Assembly (NCBI RefSeq): GCF_021729085.1
Contig: NZ_JAJSAR010000001.1
Coordinates: 1,488,001-1,552,000, forward strand
Direction: 5' to 3'
Length of the DNA stretch: 64,000 nucleotides
Origin: Pseudohongiella sp. O18
Lineage (GTDB): Bacteria; Pseudomonadota; Gammaproteobacteria; Pseudomonadales; Pseudohongiellaceae
Part shown: one piece after another, positions 41,930 to 50,909 of the stretch
How the letters are laid out: each line of letters begins with the position of its first letter
Position numbering within the stretch: position 1 is the first letter of the stretch
Translations under genes and position numbers: made by a program
Notes under the pieces: model-generated
The model's input: only the letters and a program-made list of their open reading frames with translations
Told to the model about the DNA's origin: nothing
Database searches by the model: none

Positions 41930-44032
41930 ATGTCTAGTGTAGTCAGCTACGAAATCGTCAATAATATCGGTGTCATCAAGGTCGACAGCCCACCCGTCAA
42001 TGCGTTGTCGCAGGCAGTGCGCGAAGGTATTCTGGATGCTGTCAACGCCGCACAGAAAGATGACACTGATGCCATCGTTCTTATGTGTGAGGGTCGTACC
42101 TTTATCGCTGGTGCGGACATTACCGAATTCGGCAAACCACCGCGTGATCCATCACTGCCAGCCGTGCTGGGCGCACTGGAAAATTCTTCAAAGCTGGTTG
42201 TCGCAGCCATTCATGGCACAGCTCTGGGTGGTGGCTTTGAGACGGCCCTGGCCTGTCATTATCGTTGTGCGGTCCCGTCTGCCAAAGTCGGGCTGCCTGA
42301 GGTAAAACTTGGCATTCTTCCGGGGGCAGGTGGCACACAACGCGTTCCTCGTATAGCTGGGGTCAAGGCCGCCCTGGAAATGATTACATCCGGCAATCCT
42401 GTTGCTGCAGCAAAAGCAAGCGACATGGGATTGATTGATGAAGTGTTGGCTGGAAAAGACCTGAAATCAGAAGCAGTTGCCTATGCACGCGATCTGGCTG
42501 ATTCAGGCGCACTGCTGAAACGTATTCGTGATATCAAGATTGACCCGGCAAGCATTGAACCTGGCTTCTTTGACGCCTACCGCAAGCAGGTTGCCAAGCG
42601 TGCGCGAGGTCAAATTGCTCAGGACCGCATCGTCTCTTGCGTTGAGGCGGCTGTGAATCTGCCGATGGACGAGGGTCTGGAAGTCGAGCGCAAACTGTTC
42701 TCAGAGCTTGTCAGCTCACCGCAGTCAAAGGCCATGCGCCATGCTTTCTTTGCCGAGCGTGAAGCTGCCAAGATTAAAGACCTTCCCAAAGACACACCAA
42801 TCCGTGACGTCAAGCACGTTGCTATCATTGGCAGCGGCACCATGGGTGGTGGTATCGCCATGTGCTTTGCCAACGTCGGCATCCCTGTGACGCTGGTTGA
42901 GCTGAACCAGGAAGCACTGGATCGTGGTCTCGGCATCATCCGCAAGAACTACAGCATCACCGTTCAGAAAGGCAAGATGTCAGAAGCCGACATGGAAAAA
43001 CGCCTGAAGCTGATCGACGGAACCACCAGCTATGACGATATCAAGAACGTCGACCTGGTCATCGAAGCGGTATTTGAAAATCCGGACATCAAAAAAGAAG
43101 TGTTTGGCAAACTCGATGCGGTCTGCAAGCAGGGCGCCATTCTTGCCACCAATACCTCCTACCAGGACGTCAACATGATCGCCGAGGCGACCAGCCGTCC
43201 GCAGGATGTGGTAGGCATGCACTTCTTCAGCCCTGCCAATGTCATGAAACTGCTGGAGGTGGTGCGTGGTGACAAGACAGCGGATGATGTGCTGGCAACA
43301 GTCATGAAACTGGGCAAGACCATTGGTAAAGTGTGTGCACTGTCACGTGTCTGCTACGGCTTTATTGGCAACCGTATGCTGCAGGGCTACGGTCGTCAGG
43401 CGCACATGCTGTTGCTCGACGGCGCTACGCCTACTCAGGTGGATGCCGCCGCCGAGAAATTCGGTATGGCGATGGGTCCGCTGGCAGTGGGCGATCTGGC
43501 AGGACTGGACATCGGTTACAAGGCGCGTCAGGCATTGGGCACCAAGCCAGATCCGCGGACCTGCATCATCGCTGATGCGCTGGTAGAAATGGATCGTCTG
43601 GGTCAGAAATCAGGTGCCGGGTATTACAAATATGACGCGGCGACCCGAGCCCGTCAGGCAGACCCTGAAGTAGAAGCGCTGATCAAGGAAAAAGCAAAAG
43701 AGCTGGGTATCGAACAGCGTGACATCAGCGAAGAAGAAATTGTCGACAGGCTGTTCTTCCCGCTGATTAACGAAGGTGCGCTGATTCTCGAAGAGGGTAT
43801 CGCCCAGCGCCCCGGAGATATCGATGTTGTCTACCTGTATGGCTATGGTTTCCCGGTGGCCAAGGGTGGTCCGATGTTCTACGGCGATCAGGTGGGCCTG
43901 AAGCAGGTCTACGATCGTATTTGTGAGTTCCGCGACAAGCTGGGAGCCGACTACTGGCAGCCGGCTCCGCTGCTGGAGAAGCTTGCCAAAGAAGGTAAGA
44001 CATTCGCAGACTGGGCAAAGGACAACGGCTGA
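41930..44032 (+). CDS. Bifunctional enoyl-CoA hydratase/3-hydroxyacyl-CoA dehydrogenase (FadB/FadJ-like)
   Basis: A 700-residue multifunctional enzyme. The N-terminal crotonase domain (about 1-190) carries FIAGADITEFG and the oxyanion helix HGTALGGGFETALACHYR, with a Glu in LPEVKLGILPGAGGTQR. The Rossmann domain starts VAIIGSGTMGGGIAMCFANVG near residue 301, and the dehydrogenase C-terminal domains have HFFSPANVMKLLEVVRG (catalytic His) and CYGFIGNRML. The organisation resembles the peroxisomal-type MFE1 architecture used in many Pseudomonas and marine gammas. AAGGAA precedes the ATG at 41930. It performs the two middle steps of beta-oxidation; the thiolase next door performs the last. Confidence 0.94.
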   Translation: MSSVVSYEIVNNIGVIKVDSPPVNALSQAVREGILDAVNAAQKDDTDAIVLMCEGRTFIAGADITEFGKPPRDPSLPAVLGALENSSKLVVAAIHGTALGGGFETALACHYRCAVPSAKVGLPEVKLGILPGAGGTQRVPRIAGVKAALEMITSGNPVAAAKASDMGLIDEVLAGKDLKSEAVAYARDLADSGALLKRIRDIKIDPASIEPGFFDAYRKQVAKRARGQIAQDRIVSCVEAAVNLPMDEGLEVERKLFSELVSSPQSKAMRHAFFAEREAAKIKDLPKDTPIRDVKHVAIIGSGTMGGGIAMCFANVGIPVTLVELNQEALDRGLGIIRKNYSITVQKGKMSEADMEKRLKLIDGTTSYDDIKNVDLVIEAVFENPDIKKEVFGKLDAVCKQGAILATNTSYQDVNMIAEATSRPQDVVGMHFFSPANVMKLLEVVRGDKTADDVLATVMKLGKTIGKVCALSRVCYGFIGNRMLQGYGRQAHMLLLDGATPTQVDAAAEKFGMAMGPLAVGDLAGLDIGYKARQALGTKPDPRTCIIADALVEMDRLGQKSGAGYYKYDAATRARQADPEVEALIKEKAKELGIEQRDISEEEIVDRLFFPLINEGALILEEGIAQRPGDIDVVYLYGYGFPVAKGGPMFYGDQVGLKQVYDRICEFRDKLGADYWQPAPLLEKLAKEGKTFADWAKDNG

Positions 44033-44062
44033 TCAATCCATAGCTCAACGACAGGAGCACAC

Positions 44063-45100
44063 ATGATTTCTTACCAGACTGCGGCGCCAGGCGCGCCGCT
44101 GCAACGCGTTGAGTCCGATACGCCACAGCCGCAGGGCAGTGAAGTATTGGTGAAGATGGTGGCCTGCGGTGTCTGTCACTCAGACATTCACCTGCATGAC
44201 GGTGAGTTCAATCTGGGCAATGACAAGAAGCTCGACGTGGGCAGATCCGGCCTGGTGCTGGGTCATGAAATCTTTGGTGAAGTAGTTGCCGTGGGGCCAG
44301 ATGCGAAGGGTGTCGCTGTCGGTGATCGACGCGTGGTTTATCCCTGGATCGGTTGTGGTGAATGCGCCAGCTGCCGGCGCGGCGAAGAGCATTTATGTAC
44401 ACCGGGCCGCGGTCTGGGCACTGTCAATCAGGGTGGTTTTGCTGAGTATGTTGTGGTGCCTCACCCGCGGTACCTGTTCGACAAAGGTGAGGTTTCTGAC
44501 TCGCTTGCATCGACATACGCGTGCTCCGGTCTGACTGCCTACAGCGCGCTGAGAAAGGTCGGTGCGCTGACCGATGGCGACGAGGTTGTGCTGATCGGTG
44601 CTGGTGGTGTCGGCATGATGGCGCTGCAGATCGCTCTTGCCATTGGCATCAAGCCAATAGTGGTCGACATAGACGACCAGAAACTGGCTGCTGCGGCAGA
44701 GCTCGGGGCGAAAGCGGTGTTTAACTCCAGTGATCGTGCAGCAAGCAAGGAAATCAAAAAGCTGACTGCCGGCGGTGCCTACGCGGCCATCGATTTTGTT
44801 GGCGCGGAGGCATCAGTCAACTTTGGTCTGGGCTGCCTTCGTAAGGGTGGCAAGATCATTATCGTGGGTCTTTATGGTGGAGCGTTGAACATGCCACTGC
44901 CGTTTATACCCATGAGCGCCCGTATTATTCAGGGTACCTACGTTGGCAGTCTGCAGGAAATGGGTGAGCTGATGGAGCTGGTTCGAGCTGGCAAAATTGC
45001 ACCTATCCGCATTGAGGAACGCCCACTGGACCAGGCCACACAGGCGCTGGCTGACCTCAAAGCGGGTAAAGTGCAGGGTCGTGTAGTGCTTCGCGGCTGA
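44063..45100 (+). CDS. Zinc-dependent alcohol dehydrogenase
   Basis: A 345-residue medium-chain dehydrogenase. The catalytic zinc region is MVACGVCHSDIHLHDGEF and GHEIFGEVVAVG; the structural zinc loop CGECASCRRGEEHLC near residue 98-112 has all four cysteines; the NAD-binding motif is VLIGAGGVGMMALQIALAIG near residue 178, followed by an acidic VDIDD that favours NAD. It oxidises or reduces an alcohol/aldehyde. Its place after thiolase and FadB (30-base gap, AGGAG site) suggests that it handles a hydroxylated or aldehyde intermediate of the same catabolic route. A strong terminator follows. Confidence 0.92.
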   Translation: MISYQTAAPGAPLQRVESDTPQPQGSEVLVKMVACGVCHSDIHLHDGEFNLGNDKKLDVGRSGLVLGHEIFGEVVAVGPDAKGVAVGDRRVVYPWIGCGECASCRRGEEHLCTPGRGLGTVNQGGFAEYVVVPHPRYLFDKGEVSDSLASTYACSGLTAYSALRKVGALTDGDEVVLIGAGGVGMMALQIALAIGIKPIVVDIDDQKLAAAAELGAKAVFNSSDRAASKEIKKLTAGGAYAAIDFVGAEASVNFGLGCLRKGGKIIIVGLYGGALNMPLPFIPMSARIIQGTYVGSLQEMGELMELVRAGKIAPIRIEERPLDQATQALADLKAGKVQGRVVLRG

Positions 45101-45116
45101 AAAAAAAGAACGCAAT

Positions 45117-45162
45117 GCAAAAGCCCCGGTCAGGATTTGAACATCCGGTCCGGGGCTTTTGC
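45117..45162 (+). terminator. Rho-independent terminator after the thiolase-fadB-adh operon
   Basis: GCAAAAGCCCCGG at 45117-45129 is perfectly complementary to CCGGGGCTTTTGC at 45150-45162. The 13-bp stem with terminal T/A tracts can work in both directions and marks the end of the operon 16 bases after the stop codon. Confidence 0.88.
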
Positions 45163-45264
45163 ATTTCTGTGATTTGATTGGCATTTGTCCGTCAAGATCG
45201 CTATTCTCGAATTCTGCCCTGAAAACCAAAATACCAAAACGGGTCACAGAAGAGGAGAAGCTCC

Positions 45265-46545
45265 ATGAAGCCAGCTGCCAGACAATTGCGCCGTCTTGCC
45301 CTGACGGCCGCGCTACTGACACCCCTGTCAGCAATCGCGCAAACCCCCGAATCCGGACTGCCCATGGCCGAGCCAGAAACTGTCGGCATGTCCTCCGAAC
45401 GCCTGCAACGTATTGATGACTTTACCCAGCGTTATATCGACGATGAGATGGTTGCCGGCACAGTAACGCTGGTCGCGCGCAAGGGGCGTGTTGTGCATTT
45501 CAGTGCGCAGGGTATGAAGGATGTTGAACGCAATCAGCCGATGACGAGGGACACCATTTTTCGCATGGCATCGATGACCAAACCGATCGCCTCCGTCGCC
45601 TTGATGATGCTTTATGAAGAAGGCTGGTTCCAGCTGGATGATCCTATCTCGGACTGGCTGCCAGAATTCTCTGACATGATGGTGCAGGTTGAGGACGAGG
45701 CGGGCAACACGCGGCTTGAACCGGCCAGAACACCAATCACGTTTACCCACATACTGACTCACACTGCCGGACTGATGAACAGTTACCGGGGTGACGTAGC
45801 CCGATATTCCCGTGTGTCCCAGGTCATGGGTGACGAGGACCTGGCCAGCTGGACTGAGCGGCTGGCAACTCTGCCACTGCGTTACGAACCAGGCACGCGC
45901 TGGGAGTATTCAGCTGCGACCAGCGTTGTCGGTCGTCTTGTGGAAGTCATTTCGGGGCAGGACCTGGATACGTTTTTCCGCGAACGCATTTTTGAACCGC
46001 TTCAGATGCGTGATACCTACTTCTACCTGCCGCCAGATAAGGTCAATCGCTTTGCCACACTTTACGGGCCCAATCCTGACGATGAAAACCGTATGATGCT
46101 GACCGAAGTTGGCGACAGCAACAGTCGCTATGTCGCAGAGCCGCGTAATTTCTTTTCAGGTGCAGGTGGTCTGGTATCTACAGCGCATGACTATGTGCGT
46201 TTCCAGCAGATGATGCTCAATGGCGGTGAGCTGGATGGGGTCAGATTGCTTGGCAAGAAAACAGTAGAACTGATATTTGCCAATCACACTGGCGACCTGC
46301 CATTGTGGTTGAGTGGTCCTGGTATGGGCTTTGGGCTGGGTTATTCCGTTGTGCTTGACAGGGCAGAAGCCCACACGTCTGACAGCGAAGGTTCGGTGTC
46401 CTGGGGCGGCGCATTCGGCACTCTGTTCTGGATTGATCCGGAGGAGGAGCTGGTGGCAATCATTTTGACCCAGATCCGTCCTTACAGCCACATTCGCATC
46501 CGCGAAGGATTCCACAATGTCGTAAATCAGGCGATTGTGGATTAG
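45265..46545 (+). CDS. Exported serine hydrolase, class C beta-lactamase/esterase fold
   Basis: A 426-residue protein with a signal peptide (TAALLTPLSAIAQ about residues 12-25). The active-site SxxK is SMTK in FRMASMTKPIASVALMM near residue 112, the Tyr motif is YSA in RWEYSAATSVVGR near residue 213, and the third box is SWGGAFGTLFWIDP near residue 377 in place of KTG. This combination is that of EstB-like esterases and penicillin-binding-protein-related hydrolases, so hydrolysis of antibiotics is not implied. GAGGAGAAG precedes the ATG. It is probably a single-gene transcript bounded by terminators. Confidence 0.9.
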   Translation: MKPAARQLRRLALTAALLTPLSAIAQTPESGLPMAEPETVGMSSERLQRIDDFTQRYIDDEMVAGTVTLVARKGRVVHFSAQGMKDVERNQPMTRDTIFRMASMTKPIASVALMMLYEEGWFQLDDPISDWLPEFSDMMVQVEDEAGNTRLEPARTPITFTHILTHTAGLMNSYRGDVARYSRVSQVMGDEDLASWTERLATLPLRYEPGTRWEYSAATSVVGRLVEVISGQDLDTFFRERIFEPLQMRDTYFYLPPDKVNRFATLYGPNPDDENRMMLTEVGDSNSRYVAEPRNFFSGAGGLVSTAHDYVRFQQMMLNGGELDGVRLLGKKTVELIFANHTGDLPLWLSGPGMGFGLGYSVVLDRAEAHTSDSEGSVSWGGAFGTLFWIDPEEELVAIILTQIRPYSHIRIREGFHNVVNQAIVD

Positions 46546-46564
46546 GTTAAAAGATTCGTTTTTC

Positions 46565-46608
46565 ACGTCGCCTGCAGTGTGTCCTATCGACACTGCCGGC
46601 GACGTTTG
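46565..46608 (+). terminator. Hairpin terminator after the serine hydrolase gene
   Basis: ACGTCGCC (46565-46572) and CAGTGT (46575-46580) pair with ACACTG (46590-46595) and GGCGACGT (46598-46605), with a small internal mismatch, followed by a short TTG T stretch. It lies 20 bases after the stop. Confidence 0.55.
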
Positions 46609-46726
46609 TCTGCAGAGATCACCACCGCCAGTCGTTTGTGTGCGCGGGATATTTCCTGAAACTGTACCTGTTCGCTCGCCGATAAAACGCGCATAATGCG
46701 CGCAAATTTTCTTAAGAGTAATCTCC

Positions 46727-47635
46727 ATGACCCTGCGGGAATGGTTCTGGATCGTATTTCTGGGTGCGGTCTGGGGCGGCTCATTTATTTTTAATGCACT
46801 GCTGATTCGGGAGTTGAGCCCGCTGTGGGTGACAGCGTTTCGTGTTGGTATTGGTGCGCTGGGCTGCTGGCTGTTCCTGATGGCGATGCGTAAGGCTGTG
46901 CCGCGCGATCCGGTTTTATGGTTGAAGCTTGGATTGCTGGGCGTGCTTAACTACGCCATTCCGTTTGCCCTGTTTCCGTTAGCGCAGGCGCAGTTGGCCA
47001 GTGGTGTGGCGGCAATCATCAACGCACTGACGCCTATCATGACGGTGATCGTGTCGCATTTCTGGCTTAATGGCGAACGCATGACCTGGAGTAAAACGGT
47101 TGGTGTGGTTGCTGGTTTTTCCGGGGTTGCGATTCTGGCGTCTCCAGCACTGCTGGCCGACGGCAATTCGCGGGTATGGGCAATCGGCGCCTGCCTGTTG
47201 GCGACCCTGTGTTATGCGCTGGCTTTGAACATTGTGCGTAGCTTCCGGCATGTCGAACCCACGGCACTGACGTCCATAGCTTTAACCGGGTCAGCCGTCG
47301 CAGCCATTCCTGTGGCTTTGGCTGCGGATGGTTTGCCTGTGATGGTGATGCCATCTTCCTGGGCCGCGGCGCTGGCGATTGGTCTGATCTCCACTGCGTT
47401 TACATTTCAGATCATGTACCGCTTGTTGCCGCTGGTTGGCGCAACCAATTTCTCCACGACCACGCTGATTGCGCCAATCTCTGCCATTATCCTGGGTACC
47501 CTTTTTCTGGGAGAGACCATACTCCCATCACACCTGCTGGGTATGGCCGTGATCTTTCTGGGGCTGACTTTTATAGACGGTCGATTGCCACGCTTGTTGC
47601 GAGGCATGTTCGCCAGCGCAACACAGTCTGAATAG
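46727..47635 (+). CDS. EamA/DMT-family transporter
   Basis: A 302-residue protein with ten membrane helices arranged as two EamA repeats. N-terminal repeat marks are GAVWGGSFIFNALLIRELSPLWVTAFR and GVAAIINALTPIMTVIVSHFWLNGERM; C-terminal repeat marks are GLISTAFTFQIMYRLLPLVGATNFSTTTLIAPISAIILGTLFLGE. Such transporters usually export amino acids or other metabolites. It stands alone between two terminator-like gaps; the roughly 215 bases after it contain no gene. Confidence 0.92.
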   Translation: MTLREWFWIVFLGAVWGGSFIFNALLIRELSPLWVTAFRVGIGALGCWLFLMAMRKAVPRDPVLWLKLGLLGVLNYAIPFALFPLAQAQLASGVAAIINALTPIMTVIVSHFWLNGERMTWSKTVGVVAGFSGVAILASPALLADGNSRVWAIGACLLATLCYALALNIVRSFRHVEPTALTSIALTGSAVAAIPVALAADGLPVMVMPSSWAAALAIGLISTAFTFQIMYRLLPLVGATNFSTTTLIAPISAIILGTLFLGETILPSHLLGMAVIFLGLTFIDGRLPRLLRGMFASATQSE

Positions 47636-47852
47636 TCCAGTACCAGCTGCCCTGGTTGTAGAACGAGTGGCACGTAACTTTACGGAAATCACTTCTGCTG
47701 CAGATATACGTCCATCGCGCGTATGTCATTTAGCGTAGCAATTCCTCGATGCATCTCTATCGGTTCATGCTAGACTCAAGTTGAAATCCTGTTCGGTTAA
47801 CAGCTGGCCGGGATAGCGTTTTCGCGATGAGGCTACGAGAGAGGAACTTCTC

Positions 47853-48431
47853 ATGAACGGCCCAATGTCCCGCCGCGCGTTGCTGGCCCTGACTGCGCGA
47901 CTTGCAAAACAATCCTGCATAGTACTGACCCTGCCCATGGTGCTAAGCGGCTGCGAACGTGCTCGTCAGTCGGCTGCAGAGGGAGCACTTTTTTCAACGC
48001 TCAACTCCGATGAAGCCAGTGAGCTGGCTGCCATTGCATCACGCATCCTGCCCAGCGACGAGACGCCAGGTGCCAATGAGGCCGGGGTGATCCATTTTAT
48101 GGATCATGTGCTGGGCGATGGGCGCGATGATGAGCTTGCATTGCTTCGGGTAGGGCTGCTGGAACTACAGGCTATGGTCCAACAGAGTTTTAATACACCC
48201 ACGTTTGCCAGCCTCGATAGCAGCCAACAGGATGAGTTGCTGACACGCATTGAATCAACCCAGTTTTTTGGCACCATGCGCTTCCTCACCGTTGCCGGTA
48301 TGTTCGCGCTGCCAGAGTATGGTGGCAGTGCGGACCTGCCCGGCTACCGTATGATCGGCTTTGAAAGCCGACATTTCTGGCAGCCGCCTTTCGGTTATTA
48401 CGACGCGGATTACGCCGCGAGGGGGGAGTAG
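47853..48431 (+). CDS. Gluconate 2-dehydrogenase subunit 3 family protein, Tat-type lipoprotein signal
   Basis: A 192-residue small subunit. Residues 5-8 (MSRRALLA) form a twin-arginine motif and VLSGC near residue 33 a lipobox, so it should be exported folded and lipid-anchored. The body DEASELAAIASRILPSDETPGANEAGVIHFMDHVLG is the typical subunit 3 domain of gluconate or fructose/sorbitol-type dehydrogenases. These partner with a GMC flavoprotein and often a cytochrome subunit. The GMC gene follows after four bases; no cytochrome c gene is present. GAGAGAGGAA precedes the ATG. Confidence 0.87.
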   Translation: MNGPMSRRALLALTARLAKQSCIVLTLPMVLSGCERARQSAAEGALFSTLNSDEASELAAIASRILPSDETPGANEAGVIHFMDHVLGDGRDDELALLRVGLLELQAMVQQSFNTPTFASLDSSQQDELLTRIESTQFFGTMRFLTVAGMFALPEYGGSADLPGYRMIGFESRHFWQPPFGYYDADYAARGE

Positions 48432-48434
48432 GTC

Positions 48435-50108
48435 ATGGCTGAAGCGAACAACTCCCTGCCGCATTTCGACACCCGTACGGACGTTGATTTTGTCATTATT
48501 GGCTCTGGCGCGGCCGGCGGTATCATGGCCAGAGAACTCAGTACGGCAGGCTTTTCTGTCGTGGTGCTGGAGCAGGGCCCGCATTTGCAGGCTGGCGATT
48601 TTCGTCACGATGAATGGGCTTATGATATCAATAGTGAACTTACCTGGAGCGTAAGGCAGGGCCACCCTCAGACGTTCAGGAAAACCGAAAACGAAGAAGC
48701 GCAGCCCGTCGAACGTGCCCTGAGTTACGCACACAACGTGGGTGGTAGCAGTGTGCATTATTCGGGCAACTTCTGGCGCCTGCGACCCATTGATTTTATG
48801 GAGGCAAGTGTCAAAGGCACTATCGCCGGAACCAATTTCACCGACTGGCCGATCAGTTACGAGGAACTCGAGCCGTATTACTCCCGGGTAGACTGGGAAA
48901 TTGGCGTGTCAGGGCTCCAGGGGCCATGGGATCCGCCCCGGTCGCGCGATTATCCCTGCCCTCCCATGCCTGTGAAGGGGTCTGATGTTCTGTTGGAGCG
49001 CGCTGCACGTCAGCTGGGGCTGACTGCCTATCCTGCCCCCGTGGCCATTCTTTCCCAACCACACAATGGGCGTCCAGCCTGCACGCACTGTGGCTTCTGT
49101 AATGGGTATGGGTGTGAGATGAACGCCAAATCTTCCACCATGATTGCCATGATTCCGCAGGCGCTGGCTTCCGGAAATTGCGAGTTGCGCACCGGCTGCA
49201 CGGCAGCGCGAATAGATACCGATGACAGCGGCCGCGTGCGGGAGGTGGTCTACTGGGATGCTGATGGTACAGAACAGGCACAACGTGCCAAAGCGGTCGT
49301 GCTTTGTGCCAATGGGGCGGAAACGCCGCGTCTGCTGCTGCTCTCTGCCAACAGTCAATTTCCGGATGGCCTGGCCAACAGTAGCGGTATGGTCGGCAAA
49401 AACCTGATGTTCAATGCCCATTGCTCCGTGGTCGGTCTGTTTGAGCACCCGGTGAATGCCTACAAGAGCGTGCCTACAACCCGTGTTGTTCATGATTATT
49501 ATGAGATAGACCAGACCATGGGTTTTTATGGTGGTGGTGGTATTGATGGTCGGCATCCCTCCCGTGGCATGCCAATGGGGCTCGCGCTGCGGGGCAGCCT
49601 TTTCGACGGTCCCAGCTGGGGAAGTGAATTCAAGCGCCATCTGAGTCAGGAATTTACACACACTGCTGCGTTTAACGGGCACACGACCTCGCTTCCCCTG
49701 TCCAGTAATAACGTCAGCCTGGATCCGACCCTGAAAGACAAGTGGGGAAGACCGGCGCTGCGCTGCACCTACATGGATCATCCGGATGACATCGCGACCA
49801 TGAAGTTTTTCCATGACAGATGCTCAGAGTTGATGTCAGCGGCCGGAGCCATAAAACAAACCGGTTATTACGCCCAGAACGGTCAGAACGGCAGCGTACA
49901 TTTGCTGGGTACCTGTCGCATGGGCGATGACCCAACCAACTCTGTTATCGATCGATACCATCGCGCCCACGATGTGCCTAACCTCTATATGGTAGATGGC
50001 AGTAGTCTGGTAACTTCCGGACGCGGTCAACCCACCATGACCATCATGGCACTGGCCTTCAGGGCCGCGGACAATATTATTCAGGCAGCCAGACGCGGCG
50101 AGATTTAA
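48435..50108 (+). CDS. GMC-family FAD oxidoreductase (large subunit)
   Basis: A 557-residue flavoprotein. FAD-binding VIIGSGAAGGIMARELSTAGF begins at residue 17; NVGGSSVHYSGNFWRL near residue 102 is the GMC signature 1 area; the C-terminal NLYMVDGSSLVTSGRGQPTMTIMALAFRAADNI holds the substrate-binding and FAD contacts. A cysteine-rich segment CTHCGFCNGYGC near residue 216 resembles positions that bind an iron-sulfur cluster in some bacterial FAD glucose dehydrogenases. It has no signal peptide, so it is probably carried through the Tat system by the subunit 3 protein. The oxidised alcohol or sugar is unknown. Confidence 0.9.
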   Translation: MAEANNSLPHFDTRTDVDFVIIGSGAAGGIMARELSTAGFSVVVLEQGPHLQAGDFRHDEWAYDINSELTWSVRQGHPQTFRKTENEEAQPVERALSYAHNVGGSSVHYSGNFWRLRPIDFMEASVKGTIAGTNFTDWPISYEELEPYYSRVDWEIGVSGLQGPWDPPRSRDYPCPPMPVKGSDVLLERAARQLGLTAYPAPVAILSQPHNGRPACTHCGFCNGYGCEMNAKSSTMIAMIPQALASGNCELRTGCTAARIDTDDSGRVREVVYWDADGTEQAQRAKAVVLCANGAETPRLLLLSANSQFPDGLANSSGMVGKNLMFNAHCSVVGLFEHPVNAYKSVPTTRVVHDYYEIDQTMGFYGGGGIDGRHPSRGMPMGLALRGSLFDGPSWGSEFKRHLSQEFTHTAAFNGHTTSLPLSSNNVSLDPTLKDKWGRPALRCTYMDHPDDIATMKFFHDRCSELMSAAGAIKQTGYYAQNGQNGSVHLLGTCRMGDDPTNSVIDRYHRAHDVPNLYMVDGSSLVTSGRGQPTMTIMALAFRAADNIIQAARRGEI

Positions 50109-50183
50109 TTATCGCCGCGAGACCGCTCTGCGCTGGCTGCATAACTTGTCTGCAGCATAACAGGCAGTGCACTGGAGATTGGT

Positions 50184-50810
50184 TCATACCTTGGGCAGGG
50201 TGATGATAACCTCGTTGTCCGTTGCCTCTTTGCTCATGCCCAGACTGTCAACGGGCCGATTCAGCGTAAATTGCCTGGAGAACTGACTGCTGCTGAAAAA
50301 GCGCTGAGTTGATCCGTTAGCGGTTTCGTTGACTTTAGAGCTGATAGCGCCACTGACGGTCAGGCGCTGGTCATCAACTTCTGTGTTCAACTCCAGCTCG
50401 CTTCCTTCAGGTACCGTGATACGGACCCGGTATGCCTCTGTGTCTTCCTCGATACGGATATCCGGCTGCGCAGTTGTGGCAGAGAACAGGCTGCCACGTT
50501 GTGCCTGGCCAAAACCGAGGGTGGCGCCTTGCATCCAGCGATCAATCTGCTGCTGCATGCGGTTCATTTCAGCAAACGGGTCCCAGCCGGTCATAGGCGC
50601 CGACTGAGTCAGAGGAGGATTTTGGGGGATGTCCTGCGTTTCCAGACGACGCAGCCAGCCCGGCTCAGAGGATGACGACGTATCGCGCTGGACACTGCTC
50701 ATGTTGTCAAGTTGTTGTTGCAGCTGCCAATTGGACCAGGCCAGCCAGGCGGTAAGCGTCAGGCAAAGACCCAGTCCGGCAGCCATCAGTGTGATGATGC
50801 GACTGTTCAT
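50184..50810 (-). CDS. Membrane-anchored small heat-shock (Hsp20/alpha-crystallin) protein
   Basis: A 208-residue protein. The start is the ATG at 50810 (GAGG nine bases upstream; an in-frame TTG at 50819 sits too near that site). Residues 6-25 are a hydrophobic anchor (IITLMAAGLGLCLTLTAWLAW). A linker rich in Gln and Ser follows, then a segment like EMNRMQQQIDRWM (typical Hsp20 start). The beta-rich alpha-crystallin domain comprises DIRIEEDTEAYRVRITVPEGSELELN, VSGAISS and FFSSSQFSRQFTLNRPVDSLGMSKEATDNEVIITLPK. This implies a periplasm-facing chaperone. No partner gene is adjacent. Confidence 0.82.
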   Translation of the reverse strand: MNSRIITLMAAGLGLCLTLTAWLAWSNWQLQQQLDNMSSVQRDTSSSSEPGWLRRLETQDIPQNPPLTQSAPMTGWDPFAEMNRMQQQIDRWMQGATLGFGQAQRGSLFSATTAQPDIRIEEDTEAYRVRITVPEGSELELNTEVDDQRLTVSGAISSKVNETANGSTQRFFSSSQFSRQFTLNRPVDSLGMSKEATDNEVIITLPKV

Positions 50811-50909
50811 GGGTATCAACCTCGTTGTTTATCCAATTGGACAGATAAGGTCTGTCCTCAGGATTTCAAGAGGCTGACACTGAATGTGGTAGCCGCAGTA
50901 ATAGTCTGA

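Noticed and set aside
45265-46545. Antibiotic-resistance beta-lactamase
   Set aside because: The KTG box is replaced by a WGG-type motif and no regulator such as ampR is present; an esterase is more likely.
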